This document shows, one piece after another, positions 55,137 through 63,193 of a stretch of DNA of 64,000 bases. Source of the stretch: CAVZXS01 sp963779325 (GTDB lineage: Bacteria > Bacteroidota > Bacteroidia > Chitinophagales > Chitinophagaceae); NCBI GenBank assembly GCA_963779325.1, contig CAVZXS010000002.1, forward strand, positions 62,001-126,000. The letters run 5' to 3'. The notes under the pieces were generated by a model. It worked only from the letters and a program-made list of their open reading frames with translations. It did no database searches and was not told the origin of the DNA. Position 1 is the stretch's first letter; each line of letters begins with the position of its first letter. The position numbers and the translations under genes were made by a program.

Positions 55137-56738
55137 TTATTTTAGTGATACAGCATCGCTCTTTAAGCCCTCTCCTCGGGAGAGGGTTTGGGAGAGGCTA
55201 TACTTATTCAGCAAGTAATCACCTACCCGTAAAGAATTGGCCGCAATAGTAAGCGACGGATTAAATGCTCCGCAACTCGGAAAGAAACTCGCATCTACCA
55301 CATATAAATTTTCCAAATCATGCGCTTTGCAATTCAAATCCAATACAGATGTTTTAGGATCGGTACCAAAACGCATGGTACCGTTTTGGTGACTCATACC
55401 CGTAATATCCAAATCATAACCCGCCCACTGAATGTCCCTGTATTTATCATCCAGTAATCCTAATTTTAAAAAAACCGATTTCAATTTTTCTTTTAACCTT
55501 TCGTAGGCTGTATAGTTGTTTCGTGTATAAGAAACTTTTATAGAACCGTCTTTACGCAGCGTAACACGATTGTTGGGCGAAGGCAAATCTTCAGCAGTTA
55601 ACCAAAAATCAATCGTCATTTGTTTCAGTTCGTTGTACGGCTTGCCGGGATAAATTTTTTCTGCCAGCCATAAAATTGTATCCGGATCATTTCTTCCCAT
55701 CAGTTGAATTTCTCCCAAGGGAAATTCACTATCATCGGCGCCGAAATAAAAATCACTCAGGCCCAAACTTTTTTGAAATACACAATCATTTATTTTTTCT
55801 TTGGTAAATGCTACAAGGCACCCATTGTGATGCAGCATTAAATTACGCCCTACCTGATCGCTGCTGTTGGCCAAACCATTGGGATGTTTATCATTGGTAC
55901 TGCGCAGCAGTAAGGCAGCGCTGTTTACCGCACCGCAGGCAACAATCACCATATCGGCTTCAAAAATTATTTTCTCACCTTTTACATCGGCCAATACTTT
56001 TGTTACTTTTTTTCCTTCGGCGTCTGTTATTAATTTTTCCGCATACGCATGTGTAAGCAGTGTTACATTTTTATTTTGCAATGCGGGGCGCAGACACATT
56101 ACCTGTCCGTCGGCTTTGCTGTCGGTTAAATCAGGGAAGCCGTCAAAGTTTTCCAGCATCACCGGCGCTTCGGTTGCTGTATAATCCTGAGGAAGCCTTA
56201 CACCCATCGGCAACGGAAAAGGCTTCAACCCTAATTGGTGCATATATTTTTCCAGATCTTTTATCAACGGTTCGTACGGTAAAGGTGGCAGCGGGTAATC
56301 CTTGTTTCGCCACGGTTCGGTAGGATCGATGCCCTGCTTACCGTGTGTGCTGTATAATTTTTCCGCTTTTTCATAATAAGGTTCATAAACATTATAACCG
56401 AAGGGCCATGCCGGCGATTCGCCGCCGTAATGTTTTACAGCTTCAAAATCTTTTTCGCGGAAGCGAAACAACGCGGCGCCGTACATTTTACTATTACCGC
56501 CCACATTGTAATGGATAAAAGGCTTAAAGGGTTTATCATCCCCGTCATACCAGGTATCATCGGGTCGATAACGGCCCTTGGTAACCACTTCATGCGGATC
56601 CCAATTTTCTTTTTCCTTCGGAATAAAACCGCCTCTCTCAAGAATCAAAATCTTTTTACCTGAAGGCGCCAGTTTATACGACATGGTACTGCCGCCGCTG
56701 CCTGTGCCGATGATGATGATATCATAATGATTTGTCAT
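55137..56738 (-). CDS. GMC-family FAD-dependent oxidoreductase
   Basis: 533 residues from ATG 56738 (MTNHYDIIIIGTGSGGSTM), the start that puts the FAD motif GTGSGGS at residue 10; the longer frame to 56759 is less likely. GMC features are HYNVGGNSKMYGAALFRFRE, ACGAVNSAALLLRS, HQNGTMRFGTDPKTSVLDLN and LYVVDASFFPSCGAFNPSLTIAAN. It would oxidise an alcohol or sugar; the substrate is unknown. The tail (LSQTLSRGEGLKSDAVSLK) is coded by a repeat element and is not part of the family. Its promoter region lies in the 254 bp shared with the DUF1059 gene. Confidence 0.9.
   Translation of the reverse strand: MTNHYDIIIIGTGSGGSTMSYKLAPSGKKILILERGGFIPKEKENWDPHEVVTKGRYRPDDTWYDGDDKPFKPFIHYNVGGNSKMYGAALFRFREKDFEAVKHYGGESPAWPFGYNVYEPYYEKAEKLYSTHGKQGIDPTEPWRNKDYPLPPLPYEPLIKDLEKYMHQLGLKPFPLPMGVRLPQDYTATEAPVMLENFDGFPDLTDSKADGQVMCLRPALQNKNVTLLTHAYAEKLITDAEGKKVTKVLADVKGEKIIFEADMVIVACGAVNSAALLLRSTNDKHPNGLANSSDQVGRNLMLHHNGCLVAFTKEKINDCVFQKSLGLSDFYFGADDSEFPLGEIQLMGRNDPDTILWLAEKIYPGKPYNELKQMTIDFWLTAEDLPSPNNRVTLRKDGSIKVSYTRNNYTAYERLKEKLKSVFLKLGLLDDKYRDIQWAGYDLDITGMSHQNGTMRFGTDPKTSVLDLNCKAHDLENLYVVDASFFPSCGAFNPSLTIAANSLRVGDYLLNKYSLSQTLSRGEGLKSDAVSLK
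55168..55198. repeat. Palindromic element at the 3' end of the GMC gene
   Basis: CCCTCTCC (55168-55175), TCG, GGAGAGGG (55179-55186), then TTTGGGAGAGG. It is the same family as 2802-2821 inside the ASPIC gene. It gives the GMC protein about ten non-family residues near its C-terminus. Confidence 0.8.
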
Positions 56739-56992
56739 GATGCAATTTTTCAACCACAAAATGAATTAATAAGGAGCTTTGGGACTGTCGGTCTATTGAC
56801 AAAAAGGATGATTCGGTTTGGCGAATATTAAAACTATGCTTTGGTTTGGCTAAGCGGTGATTTTGGTATATTTTAGAGTTGGTGTATGAACAATTGAATT
56901 TGATCCCGGTAGATTTATTTTTAGGCTATGACTGAACATTTTTTTAAACAGAACACAGTATCATAATTATTAATTTTTTAAAACAAAAAATT

Positions 56993-57232
56993 ATGAAAAC
57001 AATGACTTGTAAACAATTGGGAGGAGCCTGTGATAAAGAATTTCATGCAAATACGTTTGAGGAAATGGCACAAATGAGTAAAAAGCACGGAATGGAAATG
57101 TTTCAAACAGGTGATGCAGACCATCTGAAGGCGATGAATGAAATGCAAGGGCTTATGAAATCTCCTGAATTGATAAAAGGATGGTTTGAAAGCAAGAGAG
57201 TAGAGTTTAATGCCTTGCCCGAGGACAAATAG
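56993..57232 (+). CDS. DUF1059 small protein
   Basis: 79 residues. Begins MTCKQLGGACDKEFHANTFEEM with two Cys, and continues KKHGMEMFQTGDADHLKAMNEM, the DUF1059 pattern. The function is unknown; such proteins often accompany stress genes. It is cytosolic and monocistronic. The preceding 254 bp separate it from the divergent GMC gene. Confidence 0.85.
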   Translation: MKTMTCKQLGGACDKEFHANTFEEMAQMSKKHGMEMFQTGDADHLKAMNEMQGLMKSPELIKGWFESKRVEFNALPEDK

Positions 57233-57418
57233 TTAGTATAATTTCTGATAAATGTTATTGCGTAGTATTTCATCTTGTGACGAAATGAAGCCCGGAATAA
57301 CCCGACAGCAGTTCAGGATCAGGAATAAAGACTTCGGGGGAATTGGCGACATTTAGTAATCAGATAGTTGCATATTCGGGTTTCTACCAAAAACATTTCA
57401 ATTCTACTATCGATTTAT

Positions 57419-57447
57419 GTACAATTTAGCGTACATTTGAACGTACA
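57419..57447. promoter_or_regulatory. Operator of the YefM/YoeB pair with overlapping -7 element
   Basis: Three hexamers TGTACA (57419), CGTACA (57430) and CGTACA (57442) are spaced 11 and 12 bp, about one helix turn apart. E. coli YefM is known to bind TGTACA cores. TACATTTG (57432-57439) matches TAnnTTTG and overlaps the middle hexamer, so bound antitoxin would block transcription. The antitoxin ATG is at 57459. Confidence 0.75.
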
Positions 57448-57458
57448 AATTAAACACC

Positions 57459-57728
57459 ATGAAAGCTATCACTATTTCACAACTCAGGGGCAACATTAAA
57501 AAATATTTGGATGGCGTCAGCAAATCTGATGATGTTATTATTGTGCCGCGTACGGCAGAAGATGATGCAATAGTTATTATGTCTATGAAAGAATTCAATT
57601 CTCTGACTGAAACGGGCCATCTTTTATCGTCTTCGAAAAACAGGATAAGGTTACAGGAATCTATTAAACAGCTTAGTAAGAAGCAAACACGTAAAGTGAA
57701 CTTAAAGGATATAGTAAACCCGCTGTAA
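57459..57728 (+). CDS. yefM: Type II antitoxin, Phd/YefM family
   Basis: 89 residues. The N-terminal DNA-binding part (AITISQLRGNIKKYLDGVSK, VIIVPRTAEDDAIVIMSMKEFNSLTET) matches YefM/Phd; the C-terminal part would wrap the toxin. It neutralises the YoeB toxin and represses its own promoter. Its stop overlaps the toxin start by one base (TAATG), so both are translated from one mRNA, with antitoxin first as is usual. Confidence 0.9.
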   Translation: MKAITISQLRGNIKKYLDGVSKSDDVIIVPRTAEDDAIVIMSMKEFNSLTETGHLLSSSKNRIRLQESIKQLSKKQTRKVNLKDIVNPL

Positions 57729-58003
57729 TGAACTTTGAGTTTACTGTAAATGCTTGGGAAGATTTTGAATATTGGTTAGAGCATGACCGGGAAATTGTTA
57801 TAAAAATAAAAGACCTTCTTAACGACATCAAAAGAAATCCGTTTCTCGGATTGGGTAAGCCGGAACCTCTAAGATATGATTTGAAGGGATACTGGTCGCG
57901 AAGAATAACCGGCGAACACAGGCTTGTTTACAAAATAGAAGGAACCAAAGGACAGAATCAAAAATGTTACATTCTTCAATGCAGGTATCATTACGGCAAA
58001 TGA
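57728..58003 (+). CDS. yoeB: Type II toxin YoeB, ribosome-dependent endoribonuclease
   Basis: 91 residues. The RelE/YoeB fold has the catalytic residues E46 (GKPEPL), R65 (GEHRLVY), H88 and Y89 (CRYHYGK), at E. coli YoeB positions. It cuts mRNA at the ribosome. It pairs with the antitoxin upstream, with a 1-base overlap. All key residues are present, so it is probably active. Confidence 0.92.
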   Translation: MNFEFTVNAWEDFEYWLEHDREIVIKIKDLLNDIKRNPFLGLGKPEPLRYDLKGYWSRRITGEHRLVYKIEGTKGQNQKCYILQCRYHYGK

Positions 58004-58108
58004 TTCAGTCTTTTCAACACGAATTATAGGCCGTAATGTATCAGTAAATTTCCGGCCGTTGAATAAAAATTCATTGCTGTTGGTAACAGCCGATGCTGTA
58101 AACATTTT

Positions 58109-58630
58109 ATGAGAAAGTTATACTTCATAATAACAATATTAATCGGGCAATTAATTTTGGCTTGTTCCGGCAAGAAAGAAATTGAAGTGATTGAGGTAAC
58201 GGAAGTAACGGAAGAAACTGTTAACGCCCCTGAACCGGCGCCACCTTCTTTTTCCTGTTCAAATGCTGTTACACTACAAGAATGGTTCTTCAAGCTATGC
58301 GATACAGAAAAGCCGGGGAAAGATACTGCGGCTTACGCGTTTGGTTTTTTTGAAACGGAAAATTGTTATGCTGTTTATTTAATTGATTCAAGCGGTTATA
58401 AAAAGAGAGATACCGGTTCGGCTAAGCAAAATGGGAATGAACAGTCTATTAAATATTATCCTTTGTCGAAAAGCGAGTATAAAGACTTGGAGTGGCAACA
58501 AGTGATGAATAAGATAAAATCTCAGTTAAAAGAATTTACGAATAATGAAAAATGTAAGAACTCTTCTTTTGCAAAAGCAAAGTCTGTTACATTATTTTTC
58601 GACGACGGTGAAAAGGCAAGGCTGAAGTAA
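58109..58630 (+). CDS. Lipoprotein of unknown function
   Basis: 173 residues. Lipoprotein signal (LILAC, lipid Cys19) followed by a Glu/Val/Thr-rich linker (EIEVIEVTEVTEETV). The remainder has two further Cys (CSNAVTLQEWFFKLC) and a Lys-rich C-terminus (SFAKAKSVTLFFDDGEKARLK). No family is recognised. It lies 105 bp after the toxin gene and appears independent of it. Confidence 0.7.
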   Translation: MRKLYFIITILIGQLILACSGKKEIEVIEVTEVTEETVNAPEPAPPSFSCSNAVTLQEWFFKLCDTEKPGKDTAAYAFGFFETENCYAVYLIDSSGYKKRDTGSAKQNGNEQSIKYYPLSKSEYKDLEWQQVMNKIKSQLKEFTNNEKCKNSSFAKAKSVTLFFDDGEKARLK

Positions 58631-58660
58631 AAAACTTGCTTACGATTTATATCTCTCCCG

Positions 58661-58725
58661 GGAAAATTGTCCATCCATCTGCGCCCATCATCCATTTTTT
58701 AAGGATTGATGTTGATACATCTTTG
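58661..58725 (+). promoter_or_regulatory. 40-bp conserved element and promoter of the AhpD-like gene
   Basis: GGAAAATTGTCCATCC ... CATCATCCATTTT (58661-58700) matches 59419-59458 in 35 of 40 positions. CATCTTTG (58718-58725) resembles TAnnTTTG and lies 57 bp after the element start, against 56 bp at the second site. CCATCC and CATCATCC half-sites about 17 bp apart suit an AraC-type dimer. The regulator is unknown. Confidence 0.65.
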
Positions 58726-58779
58726 TGTTGTCTCCCGATAGCTTTCGGAAAAAGACATCAACTTTTAAAAAATTATACA

Positions 58780-59331
58780 ATGAAAAAATTTGCAGTTCCT
58801 TCAAGAGAGCTGGTTGCTCCGGTCAATCAAGCTATTTTCGACAATTTAAACAAAGCTTTGGGGTTTGTACCGAACCTTTATGCCGCTATCGCTTATTCTG
58901 ATAATGGTTTAGAACGTTACCTGGCTTATCAAAGCGCCAAAAGTAGTTTGAGCAATAAAGAAAAAGAAGCGGTAAACTTGATTGTGAGTCAAATTAACGG
59001 CTGCGTGTATTGCCAAAGCGCACATACGATAATTGGAAAGATGAATGGTTTCAGCGATGAGCAGGTGCTGGATATTCGTCGTGGCTCATCTGCCGATGAG
59101 AAAATAAATGCATTGGTAAAACTGGCTGCGTCTATTACGAAAAACAAAGGACGTGCAGATGCTGCAACTGTTGATGCCTTTTTTGCACAGGGTTACACCA
59201 ACGAAAATTTGGTTGACGTAATTCTGCAAGTGAGTGAAAAAATTGCGATGAACTATTTGCACAACCTTACACAAGTGCAGGTTGATTTTCCTGCAGCGCC
59301 GGCATTGGAGGCAGAAACGATTCTTAATTAA
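58780..59331 (+). CDS. AhpD-like carboxymuconolactone decarboxylase-family protein
   Basis: 183 residues from ATG 58780; the frame is open to 58636 without support. The alkylhydroperoxidase motif C75-V-Y-C78-x3-H82 (GCVYCQSAH) lies in the AhpD-like core (~50-110), preceded by VPNLYAAIAYSDNGLERYLAYQ. It is likely a peroxidase or disulfide reductase in the cytosol. It shares an upstream element with the thioredoxin-like gene at 59503 and ends at a clear terminator. Confidence 0.88.
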   Translation: MKKFAVPSRELVAPVNQAIFDNLNKALGFVPNLYAAIAYSDNGLERYLAYQSAKSSLSNKEKEAVNLIVSQINGCVYCQSAHTIIGKMNGFSDEQVLDIRRGSSADEKINALVKLAASITKNKGRADAATVDAFFAQGYTNENLVDVILQVSEKIAMNYLHNLTQVQVDFPAAPALEAETILN

Positions 59332-59384
59332 TAAACAGGATGTTTTGCAAAAATTATTGATTACTTATTATTGATTAATGATTT

Positions 59385-59411
59385 AAAACCGGGAGCTCCT
59401 CCCGGTTTTTT
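59385..59411 (+). terminator. Terminator after the AhpD-like gene
   Basis: AAAACCGGGAG, loop CTC, CTCCCGGTTTT, then TT, giving a perfect 11-bp stem with T run. Confidence 0.85.
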
Positions 59412-59418
59412 AATTCGG

Positions 59419-59482
59419 GGAAAATTGTCCATCCCATTGCGCTCATCATCCATTTTATCCCGATTATTTAGCTGCACCTTTG
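59419..59482 (+). promoter_or_regulatory. 40-bp conserved element and promoter of the thioredoxin-like gene
   Basis: Second copy of the element found at 58661, with the same spacing to its -7-like CACCTTTG (59475-59482). The two genes therefore probably respond to one regulator. Confidence 0.65.
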
Positions 59483-59502
59483 TATTGTAAAAAACAAACA
59501 CA

Positions 59503-60138
59503 ATGGCAACAGCAACCGGGAATAAAATAATCACAAAGCAAAATTTTGAGAACCACTTACAACAGGGTATCGATTATCATTTGTACAAACAACAGATGGC
59601 AAAAGACCTTTCGTTGAATACTGACCTGAAGATTAAGGAATATATCAATCTCAATCAACGCCGGATGCACCGGATAGAAAAAACTTATACGCCTTCTGCC
59701 GAAATTATTACGCAGGTTAAAAACTTAAAGCATAAAACTTACTGGCTGGTATTAACCGAGCATTGGTGTGGCGATGCTTCTCAATCATTGCCTGCATTAA
59801 ATGTCATTGCTGAGTTGAGTGAAGGAAAGATTGAACTGAAATTGGTATACCGTGACCGCAATGATGAACTAATGAATGCATACCTTACCAACGGAACAAG
59901 GTCAATTCCCAAATTAGTTCAGTTGGATGAGCATTTTAATGTAACTGGTATTTGGGGGCCAAGACCAACCGTTGCACAAAAATTGGTAAAAGAATTAAAA
60001 TCAAACCCTGCAACTGCGGCCACTTATGCTAATGAACTGCATTTGTGGTATGCAAAAGACAAACAGCAAAACCTGGAAAAAGAAATAGCACGATTATTAT
60101 CCAAGGCCAATTTATTTTGTCCTGATTGTTTATCATAA
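59503..60138 (+). CDS. Thioredoxin-family protein
   Basis: 211 residues. Thioredoxin fold with active-site region EHWCGDASQS (C89, with Asp-Ala-Ser in place of a second Cys) and the cis-Pro loop TRSIPKLV. It therefore has one active-site Cys. The C-terminus ends FCPDCLS, a second CxxC not usual in the family. It lacks a signal and is probably cytosolic. It shares an upstream element with the AhpD-like gene; the two may act together in peroxide or disulfide reduction (inference). Confidence 0.85.
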   Translation: MATATGNKIITKQNFENHLQQGIDYHLYKQQMAKDLSLNTDLKIKEYINLNQRRMHRIEKTYTPSAEIITQVKNLKHKTYWLVLTEHWCGDASQSLPALNVIAELSEGKIELKLVYRDRNDELMNAYLTNGTRSIPKLVQLDEHFNVTGIWGPRPTVAQKLVKELKSNPATAATYANELHLWYAKDKQQNLEKEIARLLSKANLFCPDCLS

Positions 60139-60147
60139 AATATTTAT

Positions 60148-60225
60148 CCCGCAAAGACGCAAAGGGCACTAAGAAGAATAAATATAAATGCTTTGTGTTT
60201 TAGTGTCTTAGCGGGAAACAAAACA
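60148..60225. repeat. Intergenic imperfect palindrome
   Basis: CCCGCAAAGACGCAAAGG at the left and TTTAGTGTCTTAGCGGG at the right are complementary with three mismatches around an AT-rich centre. Repeats of this form are common between Bacteroidota genes. It fills the 97-bp gap between two genes. Confidence 0.65.
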
Positions 60226-60235
60226 AAAAAAACAT

Positions 60236-60685
60236 ATGGAACAACGTCATCCCCTTCCGCCGTTTACTTTAGAAACAGCCAAACAAAAAATTCAAATGGC
60301 CGAAGATGCCTGGAACAGCAAAGACCCGGTAAGGGTTTCAAAAGCTTATACAATAGACAGTGAATGGAGAAACCGGAATGTATTTTTAACCGGAAGAGAT
60401 GAGATTGTTACATTCCTTTCCGGCAAATGGGAAAAGGAATTAAACTATATACTAAAAAAAGAATACTGGGCACATACAGATAACCGAATAGCAGTGCGGT
60501 TTGAATATGAATATCAAAATGCAGCAGGCCAATGGTTCCGTGCTTATGGAAATGAAAACTGGGAATTTGATGAGAACGGCTATATGGAAAAACGATTTGC
60601 AAGTATTAATGATTTAGAGATTGAAGAAATAGACAGAAAAATTATAGGCCTTACAGTACAAGCAAAAAAAAACCGTAGTTTGTGA
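60236..60685 (+). CDS. DUF1348/SnoaL-like protein
   Basis: 149 residues, NTF2-like fold. Family pattern DUF1348: PPFTLETAKQKIQMAEDAWNS, DSEWRNRNVFLTGRDEI, KEYWAHTDNRIAVRFEYEY, WFRAYGNENWEFDENGYM. Function is unknown. It is cytosolic and starts a run of closely spaced genes on the plus strand. Confidence 0.87.
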   Translation: MEQRHPLPPFTLETAKQKIQMAEDAWNSKDPVRVSKAYTIDSEWRNRNVFLTGRDEIVTFLSGKWEKELNYILKKEYWAHTDNRIAVRFEYEYQNAAGQWFRAYGNENWEFDENGYMEKRFASINDLEIEEIDRKIIGLTVQAKKNRSL

Positions 60686-60713
60686 TTATTTTACGTCAAA
60701 AAATCTATAGAAT

Positions 60714-61166
60714 ATGCTCATACAAATTCTGCAGTCTCTTTTTGAAAGAGACCTTAACCGGCTGAAAGCCGAGATTGGATTATACCGTGATGAAAAGAAT
60801 TTGTGGCTGATTGAAAAAGGCATTTCCAATTCTGCCGGTAACCTTTGCCTGCATTTAATTGGCAACCTGAATGCGTTCGTCGGTGCTGAGCTTGGCAAAA
60901 CGGGTTACATACGCCACAGGGATTTGGAGTTTTCTACAAAGGATGTTGCCCTGCAAGAACTGATGGAGAAAATAGATGCAACTATCGTGGTGGTAAAAAA
61001 ATCACTGGCAACGGTGATGCAGGAACAGCTTGAAGCTGATTACCCGGTAATGGTGTTTAAGGAGAAAATTTCCACCGGACTTTTTCTGGTGCATCTTGCC
61101 ACACATTTAAATTATCACCTGGGACAAATCAATTATCACCGACGCTTGCTGGATTCAGAAAACTGA
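60714..61166 (+). CDS. DinB-superfamily (DUF1572-like) protein
   Basis: 150 residues, four-helix bundle. Helical pattern LFERDLNRLKAEIGLY, NLCLHLIGNLNAFVGAELG and the end motif LVHLATHLNYHLGQINYHRRLL, where the His residues suit a metal site as in DinB-like proteins. Thiol or stress roles are known for this superfamily. It lies 28 bp after the DUF1348 gene and 15 bp before the AraC gene. Confidence 0.8.
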   Translation: MLIQILQSLFERDLNRLKAEIGLYRDEKNLWLIEKGISNSAGNLCLHLIGNLNAFVGAELGKTGYIRHRDLEFSTKDVALQELMEKIDATIVVVKKSLATVMQEQLEADYPVMVFKEKISTGLFLVHLATHLNYHLGQINYHRRLLDSEN

Positions 61167-61181
61167 TTACAGAAAAATATC

Positions 61182-62060
61182 ATGAATCAATCAACATTCA
61201 CCTTAGTAAATCCGCAGAACGGAAATTTAGCTTTTAAACTTTTCTCCTTTGAAGACAATAGTTTTTTTGACTATATACAACGCAATAATTATTTTTCGCT
61301 GATATTGGTAAAAGGAGGCAATGGAAAAGTAAAAGCCGATTTTACAGAATATGATTTTGCTGAAAACAGCTTGTTTGCTTTTTCACCTTACCAGCCTTAT
61401 ATGCTTACAATGGATAAACCTGTTAAAGGAATTGCCATCCATTTTCATTCCGATTTTTTTTGTATCCATAAACATCACAAAGAAATTGCCCGCAACGGCG
61501 TACTGTATGATAATGTTTATCAGCCACCCTTTGTAAAAGTGGATGAAAGCTCTGCCGCAACTTTTGAAATACTTTGCGAACAGATAAAAACGGAAATGCA
61601 AAACCCGGCACCGGCACAATATGAATTGCTGGTTTCTTACTTAAAAATATTTTTGATAACAGCATCCCGTTTAAAAATGCAGCAACATATACAGGCAGCA
61701 GCAGATACGAAAGACAATAAAGAACCTTTCATCCTGCAAAAATTAAAAGATGCGATTGAAGAAAATTTTAAAACCAAACATTCTCCTGCTGAATATGCTG
61801 AGTTGCTTTACATTACCCCCAAGGCTTTGGCGAAAATCACCAAGAGCCATTTTAATAAAACCCTCAGCAATTTAATTAACGAACGCATCATCATTGAAGC
61901 AAAACGGGAGCTGTATCTCACCAATAAAACGGTTAAAGAAATTGCATACGAGTTAGGTTACGAAGATGAATATTATTTCAGTCGCTTCTTTAAAGTAAAT
62001 GCAGAGGTATCGCCTCAAATGTACCGGGATACTGTGGGGTATGCAAAAATGATGGCGTAA
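61182..62060 (+). CDS. AraC-family regulator
   Basis: 292 residues. The N-terminal ~150 residues are a cupin-like sensor (NSLFAFSPYQPYMLTMDKPVKGIAIHFHSDFF). The C-terminal ~100 residues hold two helix-turn-helix units (AEYAELLYITPKALAKITKSHF and EIAYELGYEDEYYFSRFFK). It is co-directional with the DinB-like and nitrilase genes. The conserved element upstream of the AhpD-like and thioredoxin-like genes could be its site (inference). The effector is unknown. Confidence 0.87.
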   Translation: MNQSTFTLVNPQNGNLAFKLFSFEDNSFFDYIQRNNYFSLILVKGGNGKVKADFTEYDFAENSLFAFSPYQPYMLTMDKPVKGIAIHFHSDFFCIHKHHKEIARNGVLYDNVYQPPFVKVDESSAATFEILCEQIKTEMQNPAPAQYELLVSYLKIFLITASRLKMQQHIQAAADTKDNKEPFILQKLKDAIEENFKTKHSPAEYAELLYITPKALAKITKSHFNKTLSNLINERIIIEAKRELYLTNKTVKEIAYELGYEDEYYFSRFFKVNAEVSPQMYRDTVGYAKMMA

Positions 62061-62110
62061 GAACCAATTCAATCACTCTTACTTACAATAGTTTCGTGTA
62101 TTTTTAATCC

Positions 62111-63049
62111 ATGAATACACTTAAGATTGCCATCATTCAGCAAAAACCCGTACATCTCAATCTTGCTGCAAGTTTGGGAAAAGCATTGCAATATATAAAT
62201 GAAGCTGCAGCCAAAGGAGCGCAGTTCATTGTTTTTGGAGAAACCTGGCTCAGCGGCTATCCTTCCTGGATTGATCATTGCCCGGAAATGGCGCAATGGA
62301 ATAATGATACAGTGAAAGATGTATTTGCACTTATGCATGCCAACAGTGTTGATGTAGCGGGAGAAGAAATAAAAACGTTGTGTGCAGCGGCAAAAGAAAA
62401 GAATGTTTTTCTTTGTATGGGTATCAATGAAAAAGTTACAAGCGGTATTGGCGGCGGCACCATTTATAATTCCTTTATTTTTGTAAACAGTAACGGCGAA
62501 ATAGTTAATCATCATCGTAAATTGGTCCCAACGTTTAATGAAAAATTATTATACGGTTACGGCGATGCGGCGGGATTAAAAACTGTTGACAGCGCTTGGG
62601 GAAAAATAGGCGGACTGATTTGCTGGGAACATTGGATGCCGATGAACCGGCAGGCATTGCATAATGAAAATGAAATGATACATGTGGCGCTCTGGCCCAC
62701 GGTACATGAAATGCACCAGGTGGCGAGCCGCCAGTATGCATTTGAAGGCAGGTGTTTTGTAATCGCCGCAGGGCAAATGTTGCAGGCTAAAGATTTTCCC
62801 GCCACATTAAAATTACCTGATTACCTGGCTGCTGATCCGGATAAGTATGTGCTCAACGGCGGCAGTTGCGTAATTGATCCCAAAGGAAATTATTTATTGA
62901 CACCGCAATTTGATAAAGAAGAAATTTTGTATTGCACCATTGATAATTTTGATATGGCTATTAAAGAAAAACTTACGCTGGATACAAGCGGTCATTACAG
63001 CCGATGGGATATTTTTGATTTTAATGTAAACAGAAGAAGAAAAGAGTAA
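62111..63049 (+). CDS. Nitrilase-family carbon-nitrogen hydrolase
   Basis: 312 residues. The catalytic triad is E44 (FGETWLSGYP), K137 (HRKLVPT) and C171 (ICWEHWMP). The sequence CWEHWMP and the length are typical of true nitrilases or cyanide-active relatives rather than amidases. It would hydrolyse a nitrile to acid and ammonia in the cytosol. It lies 50 bp downstream of the AraC gene, so that regulator may control it. Confidence 0.92.
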   Translation: MNTLKIAIIQQKPVHLNLAASLGKALQYINEAAAKGAQFIVFGETWLSGYPSWIDHCPEMAQWNNDTVKDVFALMHANSVDVAGEEIKTLCAAAKEKNVFLCMGINEKVTSGIGGGTIYNSFIFVNSNGEIVNHHRKLVPTFNEKLLYGYGDAAGLKTVDSAWGKIGGLICWEHWMPMNRQALHNENEMIHVALWPTVHEMHQVASRQYAFEGRCFVIAAGQMLQAKDFPATLKLPDYLAADPDKYVLNGGSCVIDPKGNYLLTPQFDKEEILYCTIDNFDMAIKEKLTLDTSGHYSRWDIFDFNVNRRRKE

Positions 63050-63055
63050 CTTTTA

Positions 63056-63193
63056 CTAAAACATAAAACCATAACTGATATAACCGCCCGGCAAAAAATC
63101 ATTCTTAATAAACCCCGGCGAAATTCCTATCCAAAATAAACTTTTGTCACCATATTTTCTGTAGCCAAGGTTCATGTTCGCATAAAACAAGTT
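63056..63193 (-). pseudogene. C-terminal fragment of an outer-membrane beta-barrel gene
   Basis: Directly after the VOC stop the same minus-strand frame continues open for 45 codons and ends in stop: NLFYANMNLGYRKYGDK, SLFWIGISPGF, ending SYGFMF. Alternating strands and a terminal Phe are typical of barrel C-termini. It has no start of its own. It is probably a remnant left when the VOC gene arrived, though a short tail of another gene is possible. Confidence 0.45.
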
